Assembly: GCA_002783105.1 (NCBI GenBank)
Contig: PFJN01000048.1
Coordinates: 1-34,976 of the forward strand
From: Candidatus Pacebacteria bacterium CG_4_10_14_3_um_filter_34_15
GTDB lineage: Bacteria; Patescibacteriota; Microgenomatia; UBA1400; PJMF01
DNA: 34,976 nucleotides
Direction of reading: 5' to 3'
The notes under the pieces were generated by a model. It saw nothing but the letters and a program-made list of their open reading frames with translations, ran no database searches and was not told where the DNA came from. A program made the translations under genes and the position numbers. Positions 8,212 through 17,126 of this stretch are shown in pieces (position 1 is the stretch's first letter; each line of letters opens with the position of its first letter).

Positions 8212-8760
8212 TTAAAAAAGCTCCAAAAGCGCGTTATCGATTTCTTCGTACTTATCTCCCTTGCTTTTTTTGTAAACAGGCAAGTCGTATTTTAAAGAGT
8301 AATCTGTGAACAAAACACCATCAAGATGATCGAGCTCATGTTGAAACACTCTTGCTTTAAAGTCTTCTAATCTTAGTTTTTTTTCAGAAAGTTTGTCGCC
8401 GTCAATAACTTGGCACTCTATTTCGACCCAAGAAAATCTAGGAACTGGTCCATATAGATCAGGAATAGAGAGGCAAGCCTCTAAAATAGGATCTTCTTCA
8501 TCTGGTCCAAAAGTAATTCTTTTGCTTTGCTTAATAACTCTTGGATTGATAAATGTTTCAATTCCTGCAATATTAATGCAGAAAATTCTCCATAATTTAT
8601 CAACTTGAGGAGCAGCGAGGCCTACACCACGCGGATTTCTTTTTTTTGCAAGCGTTTCTTCCAATTCAGTTACGAAATTTTTCAGTTTTTTATCATAATG
8701 CGTCACAACTTTAGCTGTTTTTCGTAGTGTTGGGTGAGGTATTGTAATAATTTTTTTCAT
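8212..8760 (-). CDS. def: Peptide deformylase
   Basis: Removes the formyl group from the N-terminal methionine of nascent proteins. The protein is 182 residues. The three family motifs are visible: GVGLAAPQ (residues 45-52), EACLS (94-98, Cys96 as metal ligand; usually EGCLS) and HELDH (141-145, two His ligands and the catalytic Glu). The Gly-to-Ala change in motif II is mild and occurs in divergent deformylases. It is the first gene of the def-fmt pair, with a TATAAT box 8 nt before its ATG. Confidence 0.93.
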   Translation of the reverse strand: MKKIITIPHPTLRKTAKVVTHYDKKLKNFVTELEETLAKKRNPRGVGLAAPQVDKLWRIFCINIAGIETFINPRVIKQSKRITFGPDEEDPILEACLSIPDLYGPVPRFSWVEIECQVIDGDKLSEKKLRLEDFKARVFQHELDHLDGVLFTDYSLKYDLPVYKKSKGDKYEEIDNALLELF

Positions 8761-8768
8761 TGAGGGAT

Positions 8769-8774
8769 ATTATA
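8769..8774 (-). promoter_or_regulatory. -10 box (TATAAT) for def-fmt
   Basis: A perfect TATAAT on the minus strand, 8 nt before the def ATG. It lies in the short gap after the O-antigen-ligase-like gene, so def-fmt can be transcribed independently and without a leader. Confidence 0.6.
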
Positions 8775-8778
8775 ACAT

Positions 8779-10977
8779 CTAGAGCATTTCTAGCTCTGCT
8801 ATTTTATTCTCTGCTTCCTCATTTCCTGGAGAAATATAGTCAATGATATATTGAAGTTGTTCTATTGCTTTTTCAATTTTACCATTGCTTTCATAGAGTT
8901 CTGAAGCCCTCCATCTTGCTTTCTCATAGTCTGGTTTAAGTACTAGGGTTTTTTCAACCAATTGTTGTCCAAGTTCATTGTTTCCATTACTTAATTCAAT
9001 AATTGCCTGGGTGTAGACAAGTTTTGGGTCTGTAGGTGAAAGCTCAAGAGCTTTTTCAATAGTTTTTTGAGCTTCATATATAAAGTTTTCGTCTAGCTGT
9101 GACAGTGTAATAAAAACCCGTGATCTAGTTTTATAAAAATTTAAATGTCTATCATTATTTTCTATTGCAAGATCGCTTGCTTTAATGGCTTCATTGGTAA
9201 GTTGGGTAGCAGCTGTTGCTTCTCCAGTTTTTGCTAATTCAACTGCTAACATTGCATAGTTATCTGATAGGCTATCGTAATAAAGAGCTTCTTTGGGGGA
9301 TTTTTTTGTGGCCTCAACTTGTTTTTGAATCCCCACAGCATAATTACCAGACGAGAAATAAGCTTTTCCTTGAGAAAATAATCTATCTGCATCCCAGTAA
9401 TTATAAATTTTTATTAGTATGATCAGTGAAATAATACTTATTAAGGTAACAGCAAAATACTGATCAGCAGAGTTGATTTTAGCTCTGTACCCCAGGCCAG
9501 CCTCTCTTGTTTCACAATTCACCTTCTTCACCTTGTCTTTTTTTGAAGATTTTTGATTTGTTTGGATTTCTTTTTGATTAAAAACAATAAATACTCCAAA
9601 TAAAATAAACATTAGGACATTGACCATGACAGTTGAAAATCCAAAAAAGTTGGAGATAAACAGTCCAACAATTCCAGCCAAAATAGCAACTGAGACAATG
9701 CTAGTTTTATTATTTTTAAAAACAGATTTAATGACTTCTGTTCCAAAAGCGACAAATATTAATAAATATGTTGCTAGGCCAAAAATCCCTGTTGTTGCTA
9801 GAAAGTTTATGAGTTCGTTATGAGCTTTATTATATAAAAAATCCCATTCGGAAACGTCATTATGTTCTCTTGGTCTATCGAGATAATAACTGTAGGCAAA
9901 TGTTTCAACTCCAGAACCTATGATTGGATATCTTTTCCAAATTTGTAGACCACCTTTCCAAACTATTTTTCTGATTTCTCCAGAATCGGTTCCTCCCAAA
10001 TCTAATCGATTGACGACGGGTTGCTCAACTTCTTCTAGATTGTTTATTGAGTTTTCAGCATTATTTAAAATTTTTGTTTGTTTATTTTTTTTGGATAGTT
10101 CATCAAATGAAGGAGTGTACATGGTTCCAAAGACTCCGGTTGTTAATACGATTATTGCCAGCAAAGCTGTGGCAATTTCAAGATTGATTACTTTTTTATT
10201 TTTCAAAAATGCAATTAATGCACCGATTAAAAAGACAAACATTCCGCCTGTTAAACCGATTAATCCTGACCTCGATTTAGTAAAAATCAATACCGCAAAA
10301 AGAAGAACAGAGGAAATACCAAAAAATAATATTTGAAAAAATATGTGTTTTTTTGCATCATTCTTTTTTTGAATTGTTAAAGCTATTCCAAGAGGCAAAA
10401 TTGTAATTGCGTATGCAGCCAACCAATTTGGTTGACCAAAAGTTGCAAAAACTCTTGACTGGACATCTTGTTTCCAACAATTAACACTAAAATCTTTTAA
10501 TCCAGGCGCCAACAGACAACTAAATGAGTGTCCGAAGTGTTCGAGTATTCCATAAACTGAAACCAGTATTCCAGATGTGAACGTAGTTATTAAGATTCCT
10601 AGAAGATCTTTTTTCTTTACGTTACTGACAAATGCATAATAAAGAAGTGCGTAACTAATCATTGAGATCAATCCGCCATTAAATCTGGAATAATAACCGA
10701 GCATAGATGTTCTTGGATGAATGGAGAAAATTGTTGAAATAGTTTGAGCTACAATGAATAAAAAAATTGGGACATCTAAAGGCGTTTTTTTAAAGATTAA
10801 TTTTTTTTCTTGAATCATGTGAACTAACCAGAAAAAAACGATTATTGTTGTGAGTGCGTACACTAAAATCATTTTATTAAACTCAAACAGCTCTTCGTTT
10901 ACAAATCTAAAGTAGAGTGGAACTGAAAAAAGTAGAAAATTAAAAAAGAAGATCATTATTTTTTTGGGGTTTTTCAT
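8779..10977 (-). CDS. O-antigen ligase/polymerase-like membrane protein with TPR tail
   Basis: A 732-residue protein. Residues 1 to about 470 hold some twelve hydrophobic helices. A large exposed loop (about residues 285-385) ends in RYPIIGSGVETFAYSYY and AHNELINFLATTGIFGL, the layout and signature region of the Wzy_C/O-antigen-ligase superfamily. After a Lys-rich linker and one more helix (about 512-530), residues 540-732 form tetratricopeptide-like repeats (for example AIEKALELSPTDPKLVY and LVLKPDYEKARWRASELYES), probably outside the membrane. Such proteins polymerise or transfer undecaprenyl-linked glycans, or glycosylate proteins; the acceptor is unknown. No glycosyltransferase cluster is adjacent. 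Confidence 0.8.
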   Translation of the reverse strand: MKNPKKIMIFFFNFLLFSVPLYFRFVNEELFEFNKMILVYALTTIIVFFWLVHMIQEKKLIFKKTPLDVPIFLFIVAQTISTIFSIHPRTSMLGYYSRFNGGLISMISYALLYYAFVSNVKKKDLLGILITTFTSGILVSVYGILEHFGHSFSCLLAPGLKDFSVNCWKQDVQSRVFATFGQPNWLAAYAITILPLGIALTIQKKNDAKKHIFFQILFFGISSVLLFAVLIFTKSRSGLIGLTGGMFVFLIGALIAFLKNKKVINLEIATALLAIIVLTTGVFGTMYTPSFDELSKKNKQTKILNNAENSINNLEEVEQPVVNRLDLGGTDSGEIRKIVWKGGLQIWKRYPIIGSGVETFAYSYYLDRPREHNDVSEWDFLYNKAHNELINFLATTGIFGLATYLLIFVAFGTEVIKSVFKNNKTSIVSVAILAGIVGLFISNFFGFSTVMVNVLMFILFGVFIVFNQKEIQTNQKSSKKDKVKKVNCETREAGLGYRAKINSADQYFAVTLISIISLIILIKIYNYWDADRLFSQGKAYFSSGNYAVGIQKQVEATKKSPKEALYYDSLSDNYAMLAVELAKTGEATAATQLTNEAIKASDLAIENNDRHLNFYKTRSRVFITLSQLDENFIYEAQKTIEKALELSPTDPKLVYTQAIIELSNGNNELGQQLVEKTLVLKPDYEKARWRASELYESNGKIEKAIEQLQYIIDYISPGNEEAENKIAELEML

Positions 10978-10984
10978 ATCTATA

Positions 10985-10993
10985 ATAGTATCA
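10985..10993 (-). promoter_or_regulatory. Extended -10 box for the O-antigen-ligase-like gene
   Basis: On the minus strand TGATACTAT forms TGn plus TACTAT, 7 nt before the ATG at 10977. The predicted transcript is leaderless. It is divergent from the promoter at 11030. Confidence 0.5.
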
Positions 10994-11029
10994 GAAATTT
11001 ATCTATTTCAAATTATGATAAAAAACTGT

Positions 11030-11035
11030 TATAGT
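11030..11035 (+). promoter_or_regulatory. -10 box (TATAGT) for the gene at 11044
   Basis: TATAGT 8 nt before the ATG at 11044, with no Shine-Dalgarno sequence between. Predicted to give a leaderless transcript. Confidence 0.5.
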
Positions 11036-11043
11036 TATGTTAT

Positions 11044-11661
11044 ATGAACGATAATCCTACACAAGGCACTCAACCAAGTAATTCTTATGTTGACGACTAT
11101 CAGCCACCACAGAGTGTGGGAGTTGATCAAACAAGCCAAGCAACATCACCTATCCCAACACCAGTGACCTCAGACATTGCCTCCAATGCTAATAGTGAAA
11201 CCTTAGAAGATCAAAATATTTTCTTTATGCTTGGAGTAGAAGATGGGAATGATGAGGTAAAGGAAAACTTTTTAAATGAACTTCAAAAAGTTATTTGGGA
11301 CGATTTTCTTGAAAATGATGTTAATTTATTGATTACTTCTGAAGAAAAAGTTAAATTTGATGAATTAATGGCAAAAAAAGAAATCAGTGACAAACAGGGG
11401 ATTACTGAAGAGGCCAGTGAAGAAATTCAAGATGCTTTGGTGGCATATCTTGAAACATTAATTCCAGATCTAGAAGATATTATGTTAGAAAAAGCCTTAG
11501 ATTTGAAATCTGATTTATTTGTTGAAAGAATTAATGGATTAAGAGAATACTACGCCAATGATGCTACTGTACTTGAGAAAATTAACAAGTCAGAAAAATT
11601 GATGAGTGAAGAGAAATGGTTCTCATCTGCAGAAGTATTGAATCAGTTTGATGCTAAGTGA
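11044..11661 (+). CDS. Acidic hypothetical protein (205 aa) upstream of mreB
   Basis: I do not recognise this family with certainty. Residues 1 to about 55 are disordered (Pro, Ser, Thr, Gln rich). The rest is strongly acidic and helical: a first helical block around FFMLGVEDGNDEVKENFL, a long helical hairpin (DELMAKKEISDKQG, then AYLETLIPDLEDIMLEKAL), and a short tail. There is no signal peptide or membrane segment, so it is probably cytosolic. It has its own putative leaderless promoter and lies 48 nt before mreB, which has another promoter, so a link to the cell-shape genes is positional only. Confidence 0.75.
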   Translation: MNDNPTQGTQPSNSYVDDYQPPQSVGVDQTSQATSPIPTPVTSDIASNANSETLEDQNIFFMLGVEDGNDEVKENFLNELQKVIWDDFLENDVNLLITSEEKVKFDELMAKKEISDKQGITEEASEEIQDALVAYLETLIPDLEDIMLEKALDLKSDLFVERINGLREYYANDATVLEKINKSEKLMSEEKWFSSAEVLNQFDAK

Positions 11662-11673
11662 TAATAAATTGCT

Positions 11674-11703
11674 TGTTAATTTCTTCAGCTTCTCATTTAT
11701 ACT
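11674..11703 (+). promoter_or_regulatory. Promoter for mreB-mreC-mreD (TTGTTA, 18 nt, TATACT)
   Basis: A -35-like TTGTTA at 11674-11679, an 18-nt spacer, and TATACT at 11698-11703, which ends 6 nt before the mreB ATG. No Shine-Dalgarno sequence is present, so the wall operon would start with a leaderless message. Confidence 0.6.
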
Positions 11704-11709
11704 AACCCC

Positions 11710-12690
11710 ATGAACGTCAAGAGTTTCAATGACCAAGAGCTATATATAGATATTGGTTCGGCAAATACAAGAATTTTTTCAAATAATCAAGAAATTTTTA
11801 GTGAACCTACTTGTATTGTTTATCACAAAAATAGTGATTCGGTAGTTGCAGTTGGTAATAAAGCCTTAATGCTATTGGGTAAAACTCCTAGCTCGATCGA
11901 AATTGGTTTTCCAGTTCAATATGGATCTATTTTTAACACAAAATATTTTGAATTATTTTTATTGGCTGTTTTGAGCCAAGTAATGCCAAAAAATAGATTT
12001 CGAAGGATGATTTTTGGCCTGAATGGAAAATTTTCGGTGATGAGTGCTCTTTCTCCTGCAAAAAAAAGATTGTTACATAATTTGCTTAAAAAAGTTGGTT
12101 TTTCCAAAATTAAGTTAATTGATAGTGCATATGCGGCTGCATTATCTATATGTAACGGAGATAAAACGCAACTGAACAATTTTTGTGTAATTGATATTGG
12201 TGCTCAAAAAACTGAAATTGCAATTTTTTCTATGGATGAGCTAGTCAAATCAAGAATTTTCAAATGGGGAGGGATCAAATTGACAGAAGCTCTTCAAAAG
12301 ATTGTTAGATCCGAACACCAATGTGTTGTGGGCTGGCACTTGGCTGAGGAAGCAAAAAAACAAGTTGGTACATTGGGAAGTGAAAAAAATAAGTTTGCAT
12401 TGCATGGCAAGGATTTGATAAGTCAGGCAAGCAAAACCATTGTCTTTAGTTCAGATGATATTAGAGTTGAATTTAATAAATTATTTGGAGAGCTTTTAGA
12501 TGATATCCAAAGTTTTATTTCGACACTTCCTTCTGAAACTGCGGTTTCAATTTTAGATAGAGGCATATTTATAACCGGTGGTGGTAGCATGCTCAGTGGA
12601 ATAGATAGTGTTATTCGCAAACGACTTAAGTGCGATGTTTTTATCTCTAGCAATCCAAAAAGAGATGTAATTAATGGCCTTAGATTATGA
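11710..12690 (+). CDS. mreB: Divergent MreB-like bacterial actin
   Basis: An ATP-binding actin-fold protein (326 aa) expected to form membrane-bound filaments that guide lateral wall synthesis. Phosphate-1 loop ELYIDIGSANTRIF (residues 10-23), phosphate-2 loop CVIDIGAQKTEIAIF (159-173) and adenosine motif GIFITGGGSMLSG are all present. It is more divergent than typical MreB: the usual EPxAAA stretch before phosphate-2 reads IDSAYAAAL, and the N-terminal membrane helix is not obvious. The next genes, mreC and mreD, overlap it in series (ATGA overlap with mreC), which makes MreB far likelier than FtsA, PilM or DnaK. Confidence 0.82.
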   Translation: MNVKSFNDQELYIDIGSANTRIFSNNQEIFSEPTCIVYHKNSDSVVAVGNKALMLLGKTPSSIEIGFPVQYGSIFNTKYFELFLLAVLSQVMPKNRFRRMIFGLNGKFSVMSALSPAKKRLLHNLLKKVGFSKIKLIDSAYAAALSICNGDKTQLNNFCVIDIGAQKTEIAIFSMDELVKSRIFKWGGIKLTEALQKIVRSEHQCVVGWHLAEEAKKQVGTLGSEKNKFALHGKDLISQASKTIVFSSDDIRVEFNKLFGELLDDIQSFISTLPSETAVSILDRGIFITGGGSMLSGIDSVIRKRLKCDVFISSNPKRDVINGLRL

Positions 12691-13442
12691 AGCTAAAGGA
12701 AATTGTCATACTTATATTATTGATTTTATTGTTTTCACTTTTTGAGTTTGTCGGGTGGTTTTCAAAAATAGAAACTGTAGCTAATAAATGGCTCACGCCA
12801 ATTTATAGTATTAACATTTCATTGGTCCAAAAAATCAAAATTCCGTATGATTTTGTTGTTTTTTCCTTTAATAAATTTAAATATATGAACCAGTTGGAGT
12901 CTAGATATATTAAGTCATTGTCCGAACTTAGCGAGTTAGACAAACTCCGTGAAGAAAATGTTGAACTAAGGAAACTCATAGAGAATAGAGACATAAAGAT
13001 TCAAAAAACAATTATTAGCGCTCCAATTATTTCATTAGCATATCCAGCAGTTGGTGTGGGAAGTAACGATGGGGTAGAAGTAAATGATATGGTTCTCTCA
13101 AATGGAATGTTAGTAGGAACTATTGATGAAGTTGAAAATTATCAATCGAAAGTTTCGCTACTGTCTAGGCACAGAAATAATAAAATATTAGCAAAAACTG
13201 AGTCTGGTGTGGAAGGAGTTATTGATGGTGATGGAAAAAATGTTTTGTTAACTCAAGTTCCAAGAAATTTAGACCTAATCAATGGAGAAAGAGTTGTGAG
13301 CGTAGGACAAGAGGGCATAGAGAGAAACATTTTAATTGGTACATTAAGAATTATTGATAATAATCCTTCAGCTCCTACTCAAACGGCAACTATTATTCAA
13401 GAGATCACTTTTTATGATGCAATATTGTTGGAGGTGAAATAA
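12687..13442 (+). CDS. mreC: Rod shape-determining protein MreC
   Basis: A membrane-anchored periplasmic/extracytoplasmic scaffold that links MreB to the wall synthases. It is 251 residues with one N-terminal membrane helix (about residues 7-25). A coiled coil follows (about 70-98: SELSELDKLREENVELRKLI), then the two beta-barrel domains, with the family-like stretches VGVGSNDGVEVNDMVLSNG and GVEGVIDGDGKNVLL. The start overlaps the mreB stop by 4 nt (ATGA), so translation is probably coupled. Length and domain order are normal. Confidence 0.88.
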   Translation: MKLKEIVILILLILLFSLFEFVGWFSKIETVANKWLTPIYSINISLVQKIKIPYDFVVFSFNKFKYMNQLESRYIKSLSELSELDKLREENVELRKLIENRDIKIQKTIISAPIISLAYPAVGVGSNDGVEVNDMVLSNGMLVGTIDEVENYQSKVSLLSRHRNNKILAKTESGVEGVIDGDGKNVLLTQVPRNLDLINGERVVSVGQEGIERNILIGTLRIIDNNPSAPTQTATIIQEITFYDAILLEVK

Positions 13443-13915
13443 TGATCTTAATTAAAAATTTGCTTGCGACGCTGATCAAGTTATCACTATTATTGATGGT
13501 TATTGCGTTTGAAAAAGTTGTTGGTCTGCCATTAATTTTTCTTACTTTGGTGTTAATATTTTTTGTAAATGACAGAAGTTTCTATAAATATGTCTATCCT
13601 GTGTTTGGTTCGGTATTTTTAGCAATTATGTATGGTTTTTCGTTATCATTTTCATTAATACTATTAGATTTTTTAGTTTTAACAGTGAGTTATGGAGGAA
13701 ATATAATCGCAAATGATATTAATAGGGTTTTACTGATCATTTATAGTTTGATTATGTTAATTGCCGTAGTTTCTCAAATTGCTTGGGAGGGTAGAGTGGT
13801 GGGATATTTTATTATTAGTTCAATAACTATGATAATAATTTTAATGAAAACTTTGTTTTTTAAATATGGTTTGACTGGTAGAATTACAGGCAAAAATAGC
13901 AATTTTTTCAGATAG
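13442..13915 (+). CDS. mreD: Rod shape-determining protein MreD (possible C-terminal frameshift)
   Basis: A small polytopic membrane protein of 157 residues with about five or six hydrophobic helices. MreD proteins diverge strongly, and the call rests on size, topology and position between mreC and PBP2. Its ATG shares one nucleotide with the mreC stop. The frame closes at 13913-13915 after KNSNFFR, leaving 70 nt before PBP2. In the +1 frame the same DNA stays open to a TGA at 13977-13979, 6 nt before the PBP2 start. That frame reads IFSDRVIATNDGSVIAAGGG with further Gly after it. A one-base change in the T6 run near 13904 would join the two. Whether this is a real frameshift, a sequencing error or chance is open. 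Confidence 0.78.
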   Translation: MILIKNLLATLIKLSLLLMVIAFEKVVGLPLIFLTLVLIFFVNDRSFYKYVYPVFGSVFLAIMYGFSLSFSLILLDFLVLTVSYGGNIIANDINRVLLIIYSLIMLIAVVSQIAWEGRVVGYFIISSITMIIILMKTLFFKYGLTGRITGKNSNFFR

Positions 13916-13967
13916 AGTTATCGCTACAAATGACGGTAGCGTGATAGCTGCGGGAGGTGGTGGAAAT

Positions 13968-13976
13968 GGGGGGGGG
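13968..13976 (+). repeat. G9 homopolymer tract just before PBP2
   Basis: Nine consecutive G, preceded by further G-rich sequence from 13951, in DNA that is otherwise AT-rich. It ends 9 nt before the PBP2 ATG and is the only Shine-Dalgarno-like sequence there, so tract length could alter translation. The upstream bases 13916-13946 can fold as an imperfect hairpin (GCTAC/GTAGC core). Confidence 0.6.
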
Positions 13977-13985
13977 TGACAAACT

Positions 13986-15917
13986 ATGAAAAACAAGTTA
14001 ATTTTTGGATTGATTGTATTTGTTTTTACAACGCTTCTATTTAGATTGATTGATATTCAACTTCTAAATGGGAATATTTATGAAAATTTAGCAAATAATA
14101 ATAAAACATATAGAGTTAATCTTCCAGAAGAAAGAGGTGTTTTTTTGGATAGATATAATCAGTCAATGGTTTATAACAAACCTGTTTATTTTAAACTCAA
14201 CTCCAGCGAATCTCTCTATAGTGATAAAACCAGAATTACTTACGACGAAGCACTGCGAGTGATGTCTCAAGATTCAGATTTGATTAGAACTGAGTTGGAA
14301 AGAATGTACCTTTACCCAAAATCGATGGCACACGTTTTGGGCTATGTTGGTAGCGTGAGTTTGGATGAATTATCAAGTGACTCAACCTTATATATAAGTG
14401 ATCGGGTTGGAAAATTTGGGCTGGAGAAAGAATTTCAGAGTTTTTTGCGAGGGAGCAAAAGTTCGCAAGTATTTGAAATTAACGCACTTGGCGAGAAACA
14501 ACGCCTGATAACAGAAGAAACTGGTATTCCTGGAAGAAACGTTCCGACTACTTTGGATTCGTATCTATCTGAAGTTGCGTTGAGGGCTATGGGAGATAAT
14601 AAGGGTGCAGTAGTAATTCTTGATTCCTCAAATTCTGAAGTATTAAGCTTGGTTAGTACTCCAACTTTCGATAGTTCAGTTCTAAGTGAATCATTTGCCA
14701 ATGAGGAGTCCGAGAGACTTCGCGTGCGCACTATTCAAGATTTTCTTTCAAATCCTCAGAAACTTTTTTTTAATCGAGCAGTAAGCGGTGCGTATCCACC
14801 AGGATCAATTTTTAAAATCATAACCTCTCTTGCTGGTTTAGAAGGAAAGCAAATTGACAAAGATACTTCTGTAATAGACGAGGGCACATTAGAAGTTGGT
14901 GAGTATTCATATGCCAACTGGTATTTTACTCAGTATGGGCTAAAAGAAGGCGAAATCAGCCTTGTTAGAGCTATCACAAGGAGTAATGACATCTATTTTT
15001 ATAAAGTTGCTGAGTGGGTGGGACCTGAGAAATTAAAAGAAATGGCAAACCTTTTTGCTTTAGGAGAAAAAAGTGGTATTCAACTTCAGGCTGAAATAGA
15101 GGGAGTTATTCCAGATCCAGAATGGAAACAAAGAATGATCGGTGAAAGATGGTTTTTGGGCAATACATATCATATGGGAATTGGCCAGGGAGACATTCTC
15201 GTTACTCCAATTCAAATTGCTCAGTTAGTTCAGGGTATAGCCAATAATGGCAATCTTTGTAAGGCGACGCTAATAAAAGACACTTTTGATTTGGGAAACG
15301 TAGGATTAAGCAGTGTTGGTGGCATTTTTGGCAAAAGCAGGTGCGAAGAAGTTGGAGTTTTGGAGGAAAATATTAATCTTGTTCTAGATGGTATGCTCGG
15401 AGCATGTAGTGCTGGTGGGACTGGCTTTCCTTTTTTTGAAAATAATTCTTTAGTTCTTAAAGAAGGGTTGTCTGCTAAGGATCAACTTGATAATGGTGCG
15501 GTTGCTTGTAAGACTGGTACTTCTGAGTTTGGTCCTTTAGACGCCAATGGATATAGAAAAACCCATGGCTGGTTTGCATCAATAATGGGAACAAAAGCTT
15601 TAGTAAATAATGCACTTGAGGAGAGAAAGCAAGCTAGAGAGAAATTAGAAAATATCCCAAAAATGGGAAGCGAAAGTGCGGTTGCTGAGATAGATTCTGA
15701 AAATATGTTGACAAACCAATCTGATTTATCTATAAACAGAGACCTCTGGCTAGATGGAGTGGAGAAATATGGATTTCCAGACGAAATAGTAGTGATTGTG
15801 TTGGTCGAAAGTGACGAATTAAATCCATATAAAGAGGGATCTAAAGATGCTGGGCCAGTTGCCAAGGAAATTTTTGATTGGATTAAAAATGGTAAATCAT
15901 CTTCTACAACTAACTAA
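13986..15917 (+). CDS. mrdA: Penicillin-binding protein 2-type transpeptidase
   Basis: A class B PBP of 643 residues that cross-links peptidoglycan during elongation. One N-terminal membrane helix (about residues 4-22) precedes the PBP dimerisation domain, with the typical RGVFLDRYNQ near residue 50. The transpeptidase domain has all three active-site motifs: SIFK (Ser274, Lys277), SND (333-335) and KTG (509-511). It closes the mreBCD block, the usual arrangement. An insertion after the KTG motif (about 535-590, Ala/Glu/Lys-rich) is larger than in E. coli PBP2. A RodA partner is not in this window. Confidence 0.9.
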   Translation: MKNKLIFGLIVFVFTTLLFRLIDIQLLNGNIYENLANNNKTYRVNLPEERGVFLDRYNQSMVYNKPVYFKLNSSESLYSDKTRITYDEALRVMSQDSDLIRTELERMYLYPKSMAHVLGYVGSVSLDELSSDSTLYISDRVGKFGLEKEFQSFLRGSKSSQVFEINALGEKQRLITEETGIPGRNVPTTLDSYLSEVALRAMGDNKGAVVILDSSNSEVLSLVSTPTFDSSVLSESFANEESERLRVRTIQDFLSNPQKLFFNRAVSGAYPPGSIFKIITSLAGLEGKQIDKDTSVIDEGTLEVGEYSYANWYFTQYGLKEGEISLVRAITRSNDIYFYKVAEWVGPEKLKEMANLFALGEKSGIQLQAEIEGVIPDPEWKQRMIGERWFLGNTYHMGIGQGDILVTPIQIAQLVQGIANNGNLCKATLIKDTFDLGNVGLSSVGGIFGKSRCEEVGVLEENINLVLDGMLGACSAGGTGFPFFENNSLVLKEGLSAKDQLDNGAVACKTGTSEFGPLDANGYRKTHGWFASIMGTKALVNNALEERKQAREKLENIPKMGSESAVAEIDSENMLTNQSDLSINRDLWLDGVEKYGFPDEIVVIVLVESDELNPYKEGSKDAGPVAKEIFDWIKNGKSSSTTN

Positions 15918-15944
15918 AGAATAGTTTGTTAAGCTTTGTTTGCT

Positions 15945-17102
15945 ATGAGCTTAGAACAAACAATTATAAATTCAAAAAAACATTTCACCCTCAAAGATAA
16001 AAAATTTGTATTGTTGTTACTTTCCGTAACAGGAGTGGGTAGAAAAACTGCCAAGAACATTATTTATTTACTAATAAAATACGAACTCAAATTTGAGGAC
16101 TTTTGGGTAAACAAATTTGGAATTTGGCAAAAATCTCAGCTGTCAAATAAATCTATTGAAAACATTAAAAAGATTAAAACAGAACATAATAATTACTCAT
16201 TATATAAAGACATAATTAAAAAGGATATTCGGGTGATCGCTTTTTGGGAAGAAGAGTATCCAAAATTACTAAAACAGTGTGATGACTTTCCAGTAATTTT
16301 ATTTGTTAAAGGAAATGCTAAATGTCTTCAAAATGATTCAATTGGAGTGGTTGGTACTCGAAGAATAACTAGCTATGGTAGGCTAGCAACCAAAAAAATA
16401 GTTGAGGATTTGGTACTCGAGGGTTTTTCCATTGTTTCAGGTTTTATGTATGGTGTTGATTTGTGTGCTCATCTGGAGGCAATGAAAAACGGAGGAATTA
16501 CAATCGCTGTTTTAGGATTTGGATTTGATCATATGTATCCAAGAAGTCATACAAAATATTTCGATCAGGTTATTAAAAGTGGTGGCTGTTTTATAACTGA
16601 ATTTCCACCTAATGTAGAACCAGCAGCAGGCAATTTCCCCTCAAGAAATAGAATTGTTGCTGGAATCAGCAAAGGAGTTGTTGTTATTGAGGCAGCCAAG
16701 AAAAGTGGTAGTCATATCACTGCAGAGTGCGCCGTGAACGAAGGCAGAGAAGTCTTTGCCGTTCCTGGTCCGATAAACAATCCATTTTCTGAGGGAACGA
16801 AGTGGTTAATAAATCAAGGAGCCACGATGATTACATCTGGACATGATGTGATAGAACAGTTTAAGGGAGTTTGTAATATATCAAGCGATGCTAGAGCTGA
16901 CAGTTCTAGCAATGATTTGCTAAAGAACTTGAGTAAAATTCAGAGGTTGATAATTGAAGAATTAAGGGGTGGGCCCCAAGAAATAGATAATTTGGCCGAC
17001 ACTATTAAAATAGATGTGAATGAAATAATAAAAGAAATTACTTTATTAGAAATTAGTGATATTGTTAATGTTATTGGAAATAGATTAAGTATAAAACTGT
17101 AA
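15945..17102 (+). CDS. dprA: DNA processing protein DprA
   Basis: Binds incoming single-stranded DNA and loads RecA during natural transformation. It is 385 residues from the ATG at 15945. It has an N-terminal helix-hairpin-helix (SVTGVGRKTAKNII), a Rossmann-like SMF core (GVVGTRRITSYGRLA, then SGFMYGVDLCAHLEAM and FPSRNRIVAGISKGVVVIEA), and a C-terminal winged-helix domain of about 65 residues. A frame start nine bases upstream is possible but less likely. dprA followed by topA is a common bacterial order. No other competence genes are in the window, but a DprA is compatible with DNA uptake. Confidence 0.92.
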   Translation: MSLEQTIINSKKHFTLKDKKFVLLLLSVTGVGRKTAKNIIYLLIKYELKFEDFWVNKFGIWQKSQLSNKSIENIKKIKTEHNNYSLYKDIIKKDIRVIAFWEEEYPKLLKQCDDFPVILFVKGNAKCLQNDSIGVVGTRRITSYGRLATKKIVEDLVLEGFSIVSGFMYGVDLCAHLEAMKNGGITIAVLGFGFDHMYPRSHTKYFDQVIKSGGCFITEFPPNVEPAAGNFPSRNRIVAGISKGVVVIEAAKKSGSHITAECAVNEGREVFAVPGPINNPFSEGTKWLINQGATMITSGHDVIEQFKGVCNISSDARADSSSNDLLKNLSKIQRLIIEELRGGPQEIDNLADTIKIDVNEIIKEITLLEISDIVNVIGNRLSIKL

Positions 17103-17120
17103 GTTTGGCACAACTTGCTT

Positions 17121-17126
17121 TATAAT
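17121..17126 (+). promoter_or_regulatory. -10 box (TATAAT) for topA
   Basis: A perfect TATAAT 34 nt before the topA ATG. No -35 with normal spacing is clear. The leader contains a short tandem repeat (17127-17152). Confidence 0.5.

Noticed and set aside
9920-10336. A 138-aa plus-strand frame inside the O-antigen-ligase-like gene
   Set aside because: It is antisense to conserved membrane helices and Wzy_C residues; no start context is visible.
11710-12690. Reading the actin-fold gene as FtsA, PilM or DnaK
   Set aside because: It overlaps mreC, which overlaps mreD, ahead of PBP2. There is no FtsZ, pilus or chaperone context, and the length fits MreB.
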